Assembly: GCA_035041965.1 (NCBI GenBank)
Contig: JAPYMA010000319.1
Location: forward strand, 83,602-147,601
From: Anisakis pegreffii
Lineage: Eukaryota; Nematoda; Chromadorea; Rhabditida; Anisakidae
Direction of reading: 5' to 3'
DNA: 64,000 bases
Shown here: piece by piece, positions 12,871 to 25,790 of the stretch
Position numbering within the stretch: the first letter of the stretch is position 1
How the letters are laid out: every line of letters begins with the position of its first letter
Program-made: the position numbers and the translations under genes
The notes under the pieces: model-generated
Databases searched by the model: none
Told to the model about the DNA's origin: nothing
The model's input: the letters and a program-made list of their open reading frames with translations, nothing else

Positions 12871-15800
12871 ATAAGCATTCTGTTGAGCTTCTTCGATGCT
12901 GTGATCATTTCTTATTCTATTGCTGTCAGTTTATTCATGCAACTACTGATACTCACTTAAGTTTTTACTGTGACGACTTTGATTATTGTTCATGTTACCA
13001 TTACTGTTTTTTCATCGCATTTCGATAATTCCTATCATTCCAAGTACCGTTAATCCATCTTTATCATTGCTATCAATATCGTTATCATCAGTGCTTCTTT
13101 GCAAAGTTCATTATTATTGATATACATTTTCATCATGCTCAATTTTCTTCAGAATAACACACCATGTTAAAGTTGATTCAAAACGAGCATTCCGTTCATG
13201 ATTAATTGACAAGTTCATTATTGTTGATTCAAAATTCAAGCATTCTCATTCTGCCGATGCGATCTTTCACAAATAATTTGACCAACATGCTTTACATTCA
13301 TGCTTGTTCGTTTCATTCTTTAGGAATCGTATCGAAATTTAAGCTGATAACTTTATCATCTCCATATGAACGTATCGTGAACAAATGTCATTATTGCTAA
13401 ACGAACAAAGTGATGTGTTTCGCATTGTTGCACCGCCACCGCTGTTTGCTTGATAGTTGATTTGTGGCACAGCAGCAATTCATGAGAACTCAGCAAGTGA
13501 GCTAGGGAAAACAACGAGCGATGCGATGCACTCAATCGCATGTCAGCATTCTTCATCTCATTTCAGCAAATTGTATGAAGAATATCAAAAGATTTGCCTC
13601 TTCGTTAAGGCTTGAAATCACTTGAAAGTCACACTATCAACAGTCAAACACTCTCAAAATCCAGTGAATTCGCTGAAAGAATAACAGAAAATCAGAAATT
13701 GATCATATGAGATCACTTGCACGTGGATGTTTTTGCTAATAAATATCTATGGATGAGCAAATATCCAGTGATCTCACAGAATAATTCGTTAGACGATGAT
13801 CACAATCAATTCATGTTCCCATGACTATTTTCTTAAAATCCTCCTCATGGTAACAGGGAAATTCCCGCTTTCCCATGTGACTGACTTTTCCCACAAAACG
13901 CTTTGGTCATGGGAAAAAAATCAAAATGAAGTGGCAATTAATCAACGATGTTTCTAATAAGTTCAAATTGAAGAACACAAAACACTGGAGCCAGTGAAAG
14001 CAAAGTTAGCACGACTGGGTACTCACTATTGCAATCAATCATTGCTGGAGAGCCGAGTTGCACTGCAGAAAAACGACGTTTCGATAACTGTGATGATTTG
14101 ATAGGAAATGATTAGTGCTGGTTGATGATGATTGATAATGGCCATGTTAATAATCCCAATTCAACAATTGTTATGCGAATCACTCGCAGAAACTAACTCT
14201 TCGTGCTGTGGATCTGAGAGTGAAAAACACTTCAATTCACAAAGCAATTCATCATTATTGTTTGATTTGTAACGTGCGTCACCTGCTTTCTCGAAAGCCA
14301 TTCATCTTCTCTTAAGTCCGCTCTCTCCTTTTCAGAACTTCAGATTCATTGATGCCGATTGTTGCTGTCTGTTATTATAAATGTTCATTCGTTTAATACC
14401 AACACTAACAAATGATTATGATGATATATTATCTCAAGCTCGTAAGCTCGTCAGCTATTCAACTCGCTCCAGCAATCCCCATGAAGTATCGAGATCTCCT
14501 CATTCATTATCTTCAAACTGAGACTCGATGAGGAACTGCAATCCAATTTATCCAAATTTTCGAGACTTTGCTCAAAAATTCTCGAGCATCTGTAATACGG
14601 CTACCATAATCAGCTGTAGCATTTGTCGCAGTGCTCTGAGCTTCTCATACCATACATCTTGATAACTAAGCGATAGAATAAAAGTCAAAATTGAGCTGAA
14701 CGAAGAGCCTTCTCTCATTATCCCAGCAGAATTTGATTCAATTATCTTCTGCTTCTTCAACACAATGATTTTTTCGTAAATTGGAGATAAGCTTATCAGA
14801 TTTTGCTTGTTCTCCATTACATTTAGCTTGTGTTTCAATGAATGCATGCATCTCTGTAATCTGTGAATCTTAGCGTTGTATCTGAAAGAATCATAGTTCG
14901 TAACTTGCAATCATCGTAGCAACTCTCGAAGTGATGCCATCGTTACCGATCCAGTCTTTTAATTGAGCCTACTCATTGATATTTCAATGATCAAAACTCC
15001 ATCCAATCATTTTGGATTCTAATTGAAATTGGTGCTGTTTGAACGGCTGTGAAAGATTCTAATTTCCTGTCGTTTCCGAAGCGCGATGATTCTTTGGATT
15101 TCCGTTAGAGGACGTCGGAAAGCGATTTCATTTCACTGGCAATGAGCAAAAATGCCGTATCATTTGATATTGCAAGGAGTGATACGTACCGAATCTGATA
15201 GCGCTTCTGCTTTCGACACTCAGGCAATTTCTCATTAATTCCTTTTTTTGATCACTGATTCAGTATCTTCATCAAATTGAGCTCAATCGAATTTCGATTG
15301 AAGACCTCCAATATCGGTGCTATTTATGACCACCGTGGACATCCAAAACAGTTCATAAACCCTCTGCATGTAAGATAATTGATTTTGTTTCGAACAACCA
15401 CCATAAGGAGCATTTATTATAACCTCGATGAGATACAAAGAATTGTCTGAATAGACTCGACGATTAAACTGAACTTACTTATCTGATCATCAAGCGGCAA
15501 TGATAGTTCTCTCCTAGCAATTAAATTTTTAGCGAATTGCTGTTTAGTGACTGGATTTTGCGTGATAAATAAAGCCGTGTTCATCCTCTGCAAGACGAGT
15601 TTTTCGCCACTCTTTGATTAGCGCCTCCCGCTCAGAATAGACATACATCATCAATCTAAGATGATCTATCAAGTGATGATAGCTGCCTACTCACGATAAA
15701 CGAACCGTTTCGCTGAATCTCACAAATTTTCACGACTGAACGTCGTCTACTCAAAAAGATTATGCAATTAGGATTCAGCAATCGGGCAATCTTGAAGAAT

Positions 15801-18800
15801 TGGTAGCAGTTGATGAATTCAACACATTAGATAGTACATCTGCTGTTCACAGAACCTCTTTCTGAACATTCACGTTGATTCCAATATTCCAAATCTGTCC
15901 AGTGAGGTGATTAGTAAGGGTGAAGGATTAAAGATGTGAATTCCATCTGGGTATCTTGAGATTGCCGCTGCTGCATGCTCTCGTCGAATGCTGTTTCATC
16001 AGCCAGTCAAGTAATTTTCAGAAGTAATTAAGCCATTAAATAACCTGCAAATTAATCTTGCTGGCTAAAATCGCTGAATCAGTAATCATGTCTCAGAATG
16101 CTTCTCAAGAATGATTTCCATTCCAGTTAAATGTGGAATTCAATTAATCTGTGTAATCGATCAATTCCTTAACGCAATCTTTCAATCATTCTAAGTGTAT
16201 TGAATCGTTGAATTGCTCATTTCTTTAATCATTCTGTCATCGCCGAACACATTAATGAGAACCTAATGCCCAATGTCATTAGCAGTTAATTGGTATGTTT
16301 ACAAGTTAAAATTTTTTATTGGCTTCTTTCAAGTGAAGTCAATTCGCCAGTTCGTTTCGTGCCTATGAACAAGTGAAATATTTCATTGCACCATCAATAT
16401 CGTAACACCTATCAGTCTCACCTCCTCAATAACTCCAATGATTTACACTCAAAGCTTGCAGTTATAAATAACATCAGGCTAGTTTTCTGATAGTGAACAG
16501 TAGTGTTGATTAGAATCAGAATTTTTTCTTTCTGGTGAATTTTCTCGCCTTTGCCCTAAAAAACCGCATCCATTGTTTGATGAAATATTAGGATTTTTTC
16601 GCCTCATTCATCAGCACTACTCTTCCAACTGATTTCTGATTTGCTTTCTTTTATCCTGTTCAAGACTGGAGAATTAGCTCGACTATTTTTGTCCGGTATG
16701 ATCGAAAATTTCGACATTCGACAATCAGTTCATTCATTTCGGCTTCAGCCAATGCGCCTAGTTCATTTGCAGATCTTAAGACTGTCCTGAATTGCACTAA
16801 ACACTTCATCAGCTTTAATTTATCCAACTTGTTCGTTCACTCAGATGCTGTGCTGATTCCGCGAGTTTCTCAGCGCTTTATGATGTACCCTTCAATGATT
16901 TGTCGTCTACAGTGTGCGTTCGAGGTAAAAAATTGCGTAACGATGGACCAATTCAGTTATTTGAACGAAATTCAGGTTATTTGTGCAACAATCATAGACG
17001 TTCAAGTGTTTATGGAAATCAAGACGGTCAAGTGTACACAACAGCGATGATTGTGAATTTGCTTCTGTTGAGCGTATTCTTTCAAAGTAGTCGCTCACAA
17101 CGCTCATGGCGTGATCAACACCCTCAGCAAAGGCAGCTTCTTTACGGTTGGTTGGTTATTGCTCTCAATAATTCTTATCAAATTTTATCAGTTGATAACT
17201 CAATTATATTGGTACACCACCCGGTTTCATGAAAAACTTACCACTCGGTTCGCGGAGCTCGAAAGTTTTGCTCGTAACCGATTGGTGTACCCTGCAATAT
17301 CATTGATGTTGAGTCTGAGCCTGAGCCACAGGCTATTATCCAATTATCTGCTGTCAATCGATACTTATCAGCAATCAATAAATGTACTATTTTCGAGAGT
17401 TGTTTTATCACTCTCGCTCGTCTAATGCAAGATCAGCTAAAACACTCAGTTCATGAAACCACTTTAGTGTTTATCACAATCACATTCGAAGCCAGATTTC
17501 TCGTCGTCAAATCCCTGTTCCGTCCACTGGCAAATGAAAAACTTGTGTTTGTGGGAATGCGTCGTTCACTTGGAAGTGATTGCGTTTGCGTGGAGTGTTT
17601 TATGATTACTCGATTGAACGTGTTGGGGGAATGTCGCTCGCGTCAAGTTTAGAATTCAAAATGCTGATGAGTAAATTGTTCGCCTGCTGATCAATAATGC
17701 GTAAAAGTGGACCAAAACGGGAAATGTTTATGCGATATTGGCCATCAGCTGAATATGTACGCTAATGTGTTGGGTGTTGGGTCATTTACAAATGAATAAT
17801 TAAATAAAATTGCACACTCAGGCTTAGATGTGTTGACTTGATTGCACCAACGATCACTTGTTACTTGCTGTTGTTTTAATGATACCAATTGAACGGAAGC
17901 AATTTTCACTTACCCATCGGCGATATGCTCATTTGGCGAATGTGAATCGTCAAATAACACTGATGAAATCTCTCACACATGAAATCGCTAGCCTACACGA
18001 ACGAATATGTCAAATTGATCTGAGTGAGTGACTAGCAAAAACTTTTCAGTTCAATTTTTGCGTGCGGAAATTTGTGTTGATTTTACATTAACAACTGTCC
18101 AGATTTTATCAAGGATAAACGAAATTCCGGATGCCCAATGCAACTCAACGTAACAACCTTTTGGAGAATATCATATGTGTGAGATTTCCCGTTCGAAGCT
18201 CAAATGCTCTTCAAAGCCAACATACAAGTTGAACAACAATGCAGTCAGCAGTATTTTCTGGATTTCGAAACCCGTCCCCAGTTCACTTGCAGGGGCTATT
18301 TGGAATGAAAACGCATGCATGCAAAATTCCTTTTGTTTCGCATGCAGAATGTTAAATTTTTTTCTAAAAATGAAATGAAGATTGAATAAGAGCAAAAAGT
18401 TACTAACATGATGAGCAGCGATATTGGATTACGAGTAACATGAGCTTTTAGTTGTTAGTTGGCAGATAGACTGAACGCTTTTTACGTCCGTCGCTAATTT
18501 AATTGTTTCAATTAATTTTAATGACAAACGCTCGATGAGTAATTATTCGACTGTTTCGAATGCTTTAACATGAGAATGCTTTACTCTATTTCCAGCAAAT
18601 GCATACATACATTCACACATGATCAATGTTCTAATCAATAGCAGCAGCAGTTTCGTTTTGAAGTTGATATGTTCATTGATAAGAAAGCAAATTTAGATTG
18701 CACCTATCATTCTTTATCAGTGGATACTGCCCAGAATGAAATCAGTCTCTCAAAATAAGTTAAGCCACGGTCAAATGGAGATCAAACACTGCGTAACATT

Positions 18801-21800
18801 ATCATTCGTTTGATATTAGTGTCATTATCTACTTTCCATTTTTGCTAGATCCTTTCCAAGATAATCCTCTAATAAGCCAACTTAATGAATATGAGCAAGT
18901 ATTGCATACTTCCTATGGAATCACTATGGAATTACTAAGATTCCGGGAATCTTGCCTGCATCATGTACCGTTATTTGAGATAATCTTGAAAGCAGTAGAT
19001 TCCATCAAAGTTTTTGCTGTTTCACGATCGCTCAGCCAAATGCATGCATGTTTCTATTACTGATGGATTCTGTTGTGTTTGTGAGTGCGTTTAAGTCCTC
19101 CCATGTGGCGCTGAAATTACGAAACGATCGTTTTCACTGTCATCGTCATCGGATCGCCAAATTAGATTTTATCGCCTTGCAAATTGTCAAATATACCATT
19201 CATTTATCGTCCGTTGATCCAAACAAATTGGATGCATCATCCACTGCCAATGCTCAGACTTTCCTTTTCTGCTTTCACCTTGAGCCATCCTCTTCAGTTC
19301 GATTCACCATTGAGAACATTCAATCATTATTTGAAACAAGCTTGCCCGAACTGTTGGTTTGTAAGAATAAAAGAGACATGAAGTATTTGATTGAAGTCAC
19401 TGCTCCGGCATCCGCCTGAATTCGGATTAATTTGGGCGAAGATATTTGATCTGGGATAGTGAGATACTTGATCAACTGATAGCAGAATGCAATCGGAAGC
19501 GATGAATCGCTCAGCTGAGCTTTTCTGTGTTGCGTTTCGTCTTCTGTTGTCTTGAGGCAAGCTGATGAGAAAACGACGATTAGAATTGAGTGGAATTCAA
19601 TAAATGTTCAACAAATTGTAAACGTTGTTCAGTAATGGTCATGAAGCACACACACAATTACACTCATTCCCCTTTTCTCAGTGGCGAGCACTCAATTCAG
19701 AGAATTCATTCTCATCGAAAAGTTTTAGTGCAATCAATTTGTTACCAGCAGCAACTAATTCACTTTCTTTTGGCAATCGAATTCCATTCCATTATCTCCT
19801 TGTCAAATGGATGTGTAGACATTGCTGTGATCAATTCTACGAAATTTTTTTTTGTCAACAGATAGGATAAACGATAAGTGCAGATAAATGTTGTTGACCT
19901 GAAGAAATAACGATGAGCCAAATTCAATTTGATCCAGCAGGATGGGATCTGTTTGATTTACAGCGAAAACTCGATCCATTTGTTCGCTCTCGTCGACCAT
20001 AAAAGTTGATTAGTCACCAAGAAGTTTTAGCAATTTTTCTTGTAGCTAGTGCTCGAATCGCCGGAAAAAAATCCTGAAAAAATGACCAGAAGAAGCAACA
20101 GATAGTGTTTTTTTGTAAGGGATTTAAATTCAATTATGGGAAATGATCAATTGATTCGAAGAGCTGATTGTGAGCTAGAAATATGAGTGTTATTTGAGGA
20201 AGTGATTTATTGACATGACAGTCTGCGCACATGACAAATCGTTTTTGAAAGTGAAATGTGACTCAAATGAATTCCATTGAATGAATTTCGGATTCCCATC
20301 ATAACGGTAAGAACATAATCAGTAAGTCTGGCTGCCTAATGAACATATATTTCGCGGAAATTTTGAAGTGGGCAGGTGGAATCATCCCAAATAAATTGTT
20401 CGAGGTCGAAAGATCTATCGTTAGCATTTAAGTGAGGTTTTAAGTGAGGATTTCGTTGATGAATTACACAATTGATTCAGTCGGATTATATCTTCGAAAT
20501 GGATTATTTTCTAGCGAAGAGCTTTCAAATGATCCGCACATTATATTAAGAAAACCAATTCACTTACTCTCTGTTATCTCATTATCAAACGAATGTAAAC
20601 TGAAGTATATCTGAGAAAATCCACATTTATTCATTCATAATGCTACTCTGTTTTCATCCAGAAAAGGCAGATCATTTTTGGAGAGCAACGCAGATCACTT
20701 GTTTTTCTAGATTTATATGTGCATTCGAGAAGATTTATATGGCCAATTGAGTTTCAGTTATGAAAGGAGTTCAGGACTCTTCATTCTAAATATTTACATA
20801 GAAAGAGAACAACGAATCTAGCCTACAGTTTGGTGATTTGGTAATGTTAGAAGTTGCTATGAATTCAAAGGTGTTACCTTTAATGAATACAGACGTACTG
20901 GATCGAGCGAGCTGTTACCGTTGTTACAATACGACACAAGCTTAAGCTTGATACTTGATAGTCTAAGTCGATTCGTGCAAAAACTATAACTCGTAAAAAT
21001 GCTCTGCAATGCTGTAATTACACTCCAATTGAATCCACAACTGGATTCGCATCTAGTCAAGCCCCGGTTTAATGATCTCGCAACAATTGCCGGATTCTTG
21101 ACAGTTAATCGGAAGCACGCATTGCTTGAATGGGTGGTGTTTGACATTTCCTCAGTGGCTCACATGGTACGATCGCTTTCGTTAGTCCGTTTGACGTTTT
21201 GCAAACGTATAATTGATGTGGTTGTCTTAAAATTTTTAGCACAGCGCTCAAACTGGATCATGAAATTGGACAGTTGTTGCTGGCTAGCGTTGTTCCCTTT
21301 GCTTTTTTTTTGCTGAAACATAATCACCATGAGCACGAGTCGTGACTAACTTCAATTAGGAAAATGTATAATTTATGGCGAAAGATAGGTTTTTGTGTGC
21401 TCTAGAAGGCTCGACACTGAATATGACGTTCCATCAAAGAAATCTGCATTTCTGCTTGTTTTCCAGTAACTGACTTCAATTTCATCAGATTGACGTTTCA
21501 CAATCCAGCTCTGTCGATGTAATAGGCGACGAGCAAATTCGATTTTCACAGAAACTCCGATGAATTTAATGAAAATGATGGATGATTTAACACTGATATG
21601 TCAGCAACTAATTACAGTGATTAATCGCTACACTTGAAATAACCAACTAATTGCTCAGCTGACTGACTTGTTTGCTTAAATACATATGCACAGCGATGTG
21701 AGTGTGTAATACGTAATGCCATACATAATTCATCAACGCTCGAAATCTTTTGAACAGACTAACAAACGTTTGAATAAATTAATGGGAACTCTTAGAGTGT

Positions 21801-22613
21801 CTACTGATAATGATGCTGATCTTGTGTCGTTAATGATAATAATGGCGAGATGCTACAGTGATTATTGTCATTAGTGAGTTGAAAATAAAACCATCGACTC
21901 TGATAATTGCTATGCTTACGATGAGGATAGCATGCAAGAGAACAACCACAGGAATTTGAATCTGATCATGGAATTCAAACAGAATCGTGTTAAATGGCTA
22001 AGTTGTTGAATATGCAATGAACAACAGCATATATGTGTATGTGTCATGATTTCATGTTTTTGTTTCATTGAGTTACAAATGTCAACAAGTACTTGGCTTC
22101 ATTGAAACCCACTTGAAGTATGATTATATCACCACTAATGAACAATTGCTGGTATAGATAATAGACTGATCACAGTGTTGATCATATAAGTGGTTTTTTT
22201 GGTAGCATCGCATCATCCACTGACAAGTTGTATTTGATGAACGAAATAACAGCAATAAACTAATCAACTAGATAAAATAACTTAGAAGACTTTACTCACT
22301 GCTTTACTTCATCATCTCATCTAAACGTCTATTCATTTATCCACCACATTCCCGATCATGAACATGACTCCCCTTGATTCGTTCAAATTGTTCGTTCGTT
22401 CAGTAGTCTCAGTATCAAACAGCTTTTAAGATCCTTACATAAATCTGAATATCTGCATATATCCCGTACTAAAATGTATACTGGAACGGAACTGGAACGT
22501 TTCAAAGCTCTGATCCACTTCTACTAATGTGACAATAGGAATGATGAGTGTACGTACCAATGATCAAAATTGAGAGCCGAAAGATTTTTTCGATGTTGTC
22601 CACCCATCCAGTA

Positions 22614-22638
22614 GCAGCAGCAGCAGCAACAGCAGCAG
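22614..22638. repeat. (AGC)n microsatellite with one interruption
   Basis: AGC units broken by a single AAC. Other CAG- and TTG-rich words occur across 22.6-23.0 kb. Confidence 0.85.
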
Positions 22639-24048
22639 TACCTGTGTGAGTTGGTGATGGCCACTGAAATTCGATGGTTCCATCACTAGCATGTTAGCAC
22701 ATTCATTCAAGAGCAGTTCACTTCATTTACCATTATCATACTATATTCATCCATGCACACATAGTCCGTTCAATCAGAAAATCGTTTTTGTTGCTGTAGA
22801 GTTGTAGTTGTAGCAGCAGTCTCCTCCTCATGCATACACCACGATGAATACTGCTGCTCAATGCTTATAATGCTAGTGCTCATCATGATGATCATCGTTG
22901 TTGCCTTCATCCATCCCTCCTCCTACATGCTAAAAACGATAAGCTAAGCTATGTGCGCTATGTTCAAGCATCATCCATCCGTCCATCCAAGCGTTCATCC
23001 ATGAAACTAACTGCCTAATAAGTGCTTCTTTTCTCCACAGTTGTGGCAAATATCTGCCTCATTCGTCCCCGTTCTACGTGGTTGTGGCTGCAGGACTGAT
23101 TCTGCTGTCTACTGACTGAACATATTCATCAGCTGCTTTTGGAGTTGAAGCACTTCTCTATTAACTATTAGTACTCGTGCGAACGACGACGGCAACGACG
23201 GAAAGTAGCTTGAGCAAAAAGGTGAGCAGACTGGCTGGTTGCTTTCGACAAGTTCAGTTCACTTCAGTTTAGTTCCGTTTAGCCAGTCATAATAGCTGCG
23301 CTAAGTGCTAATCGAGTGTCGTGGGCTTGGTCATCCGTCTATCGTTTCAACCGTGTCTAGCTGCTGCGTGTCAGTCCTGTTCTGCCCAAGGTATTACGGC
23401 CCAACATCATCTTACACTGCCCCTTTTGGTGCCTCTTTGCCCCAATCGCCGTGACTTCTTCAGTGCCGTCTCTAAATGAGAGCTTTTGCCTGAAATTTTA
23501 GCTCCACAAGCAACGGATTTTAACCATAAGGACCGCTACTGCGATACCGTCTCTACCGTATCATTCTTTCGATATTGGGTTTACTCGCTTTGAACGACTT
23601 TTCAAATACTGAACTCTGAAGTGTCAAGCGCTAATTTTCCCGTAAATACTGAAAATATTCAGAATCATCTGAATATTTGTTCATGTCAATCGAATTCAGC
23701 GCAAACTTATTGAAAGCGTTGCGGTATATTGTTATTCTGATCAACGAGACCGAAGCATATCTTATCTGCGATCAGATAAGCTAAAGTTACCAAGGAGGGA
23801 TATTTCGTCGTAAGTGATTCGAGCAGATTTTCACCACTGTCACGGTGACGTCCTCTGCACAAATTTTTCCACCAATTGTGAGTGGCATATTGAATGTGCA
23901 GTTGACAACACATAAATGTTTTGCTTGTTGTGCTACTCCCCCAAGAAAGCATCATCGTCTCAGAAAACGTCGTTGTCAATTGATGAAACGATCATCGAAT
24001 AACAATAATGTACTACTATTATTATGTGATCTGCTATTCGTTTTTGAT

Positions 24049-24124
24049 ATGACAACACAATTCACTAAATTATTCTCGTTCATACTCGCCAACGTTTACG
24101 ATCCGGCACAGGTGGACGATTCAG
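24049..24124 (+). CDS. candidate first coding exon A (partial gene)
   Basis: ATG at 24049 opens 25 codons plus one base and ends at an excellent donor, TTCAG|GTAAGA. The peptide is MTTQFTKLFSFILANVYDPA followed by QVDDS. The upstream kilobase (23.0-23.4 kb) is GC-richer and contains donor-like GGTGAGC and GGTATT sites, compatible with a promoter and 5' untranslated exon (inference). A similar segment lies at 25718. No certain downstream exon was found, so the gene is unproven and the family unknown. Confidence 0.3.
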
Positions 24125-25056
24125 GTAAGACACACACACATACCATCTAGCCAACTCCACACTGTTACCTTCCGTCGCACCTCGGTTTAACCTGAATCTC
24201 CCCGAATGACATTGTTGTATTATTCCTTTATCACATGCTGCTAACACTCAAATCGTTTCTTTTCCACTGGTCACAAGACTTCCTTCGTTTCAGTGAAACG
24301 GACGGAAGTCTTTGAGCTACATATCGTGTAAGCCATACAACGGAGCCAATATATTTTAGTGAGCATGAAACAATGAAGGCAGCATGAAACCTGTTGGCAG
24401 GAGTTTATGTCTAATTGAGCACAATCAGATCGAAATGCAAATTTATACAGTAAACGTTACTGACCGCCAGCCACCATTGTGACGTTCTTTAACACTTTGA
24501 TTTGGTAGAGTTTAATGATGCGAATCAGTAAACTACACTGAACACCACATTTTAAATGCTGAATGCTTCTTTGAGTAATTGCTTCGTTGCATTAGCTATC
24601 ATTATCTCGTACAATGGCAAAGAAATCGCTCGCTGGTCACAATGACTCCGGATTTCCTGACTTGAATCATTAGATTTTCATCACTGATCAAACCATTGAA
24701 AACAGATGATAATCCATCAAATGTTACAGCAGCTAAGAATAGAAAGGAGCAAACGAAACAAATAAAGCACTCAAAAAACGAACATTTTGCTTCTAACCAT
24801 AGATACATCTGAACGAGGTCAGCACCTCATAAGTAGCAGATGTGGTAATGACAGATATTTTTCGACTTGATGATAATCATTTTCAATTCAATACAAGCAA
24901 GCATCATCCATCCGTTCATCCACAGAATAGATCAATTCTGTGAGCTAATCGAACAAGCCTGCTTCCTCAGTTGTGATCGATAAGTTGATTTGGCTTTGGC
25001 TGCAGGCTACTATCGCTTATTGTTAGCTTTTCTTATTTTGTCGCTCGCTAACTTGT

Positions 25057-25075
25057 GTTGTTGTTGTTGTTGTTG
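25057..25075. repeat. (GTT)n microsatellite
   Basis: Six GTT units in a row, with a trailing G. Confidence 0.85.
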
Positions 25076-25717
25076 ACAATAAATAAGCACTATCAATCAG
25101 AAGCTGCTGCCTTCATCTGCTGCCGCGTGAGTAATGGCATTCAATAGAATTTACCCAACTGGTGAAATTATTCCGGGATTTCGAGGTGTCATGTCGTTCG
25201 TTCGTTGTTGTGCTGCATACCACCATTCACTTACACTTAGCCTTAGCCCTAAGAGGCCCAAACTGAAAACAATCACTTAAACTCGTTGTCTATCTCTTCG
25301 TTAGTCAAATCTCGATGGGATAATCGAATTAGTGTGTGTGTGCATGTACATATATGTACATAAATATATGGATTTGAATCTTCTTCATCTCATGCTCAAA
25401 AGTATTTCACATTGTTTTACGCTCACATTTTATCATTTCATCCGATTTCAATCTTCCGAATCAGTTCACTTAGTTTAATTCATCCATCTAGACATGCATT
25501 CATTCATTTTATACGGCGGTTCTCATTGAATCCCAACAACGATAACAGTATTAATAACAATAAGTTGTGTGCTACCAATCGTCCATCAGTGGTGTCAGTA
25601 GTCTTGCTTTTATTCCATTAAGACCATCTGCCTCAAACTAGTCCTTTGAAGAAGAAACACGTCACAGAACACAACAACACCAACTCCAATCTGACTCTAT
25701 TGTTTAGTTTGTGTCAG

Positions 25718-25790
25718 ATGGCTGCTGATGTGCTTCAACTTATCAGCTATATGCTAGCGAACGTTTCGGATACGGCTATTCATGATGCAT
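25718..25790 (+). CDS. candidate alternative first coding exon B, similar to exon A
   Basis: ATG at 25718 follows GTGTCAG and opens 24 codons plus one base to a weak donor, GCAT|GTTCGT; a second possible donor at 25803 (GTTG|GTTTCT) gives the same phase. The peptide MAADVLQLISYMLANVSDTA then IHDA aligns without gaps to exon A: shared M1, L8, S10, LANV at 13-16, D18, A20 and D23. Three of the base differences within the shared residues are third-position synonymous changes (CTC/CTA, GCC/GCG, GCA/GCT). This suggests two duplicated, alternative first exons of one plus-strand gene, but no shared second exon was identified. Confidence 0.25.

Larger units (their letters stand above)
1096..22600. 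other. gene-poor AT-rich stretch, no confirmable gene
   Basis: I found no recognisable domain, exon chain or RNA gene in these 21 kb. Open frames of 60 to 125 codons occur on both strands in numbers expected from stop frequency at this base composition. Small simple repeats are listed separately, as is a GC-richer sORF near 11.7-11.8 kb (see findings). Confidence 0.5.
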
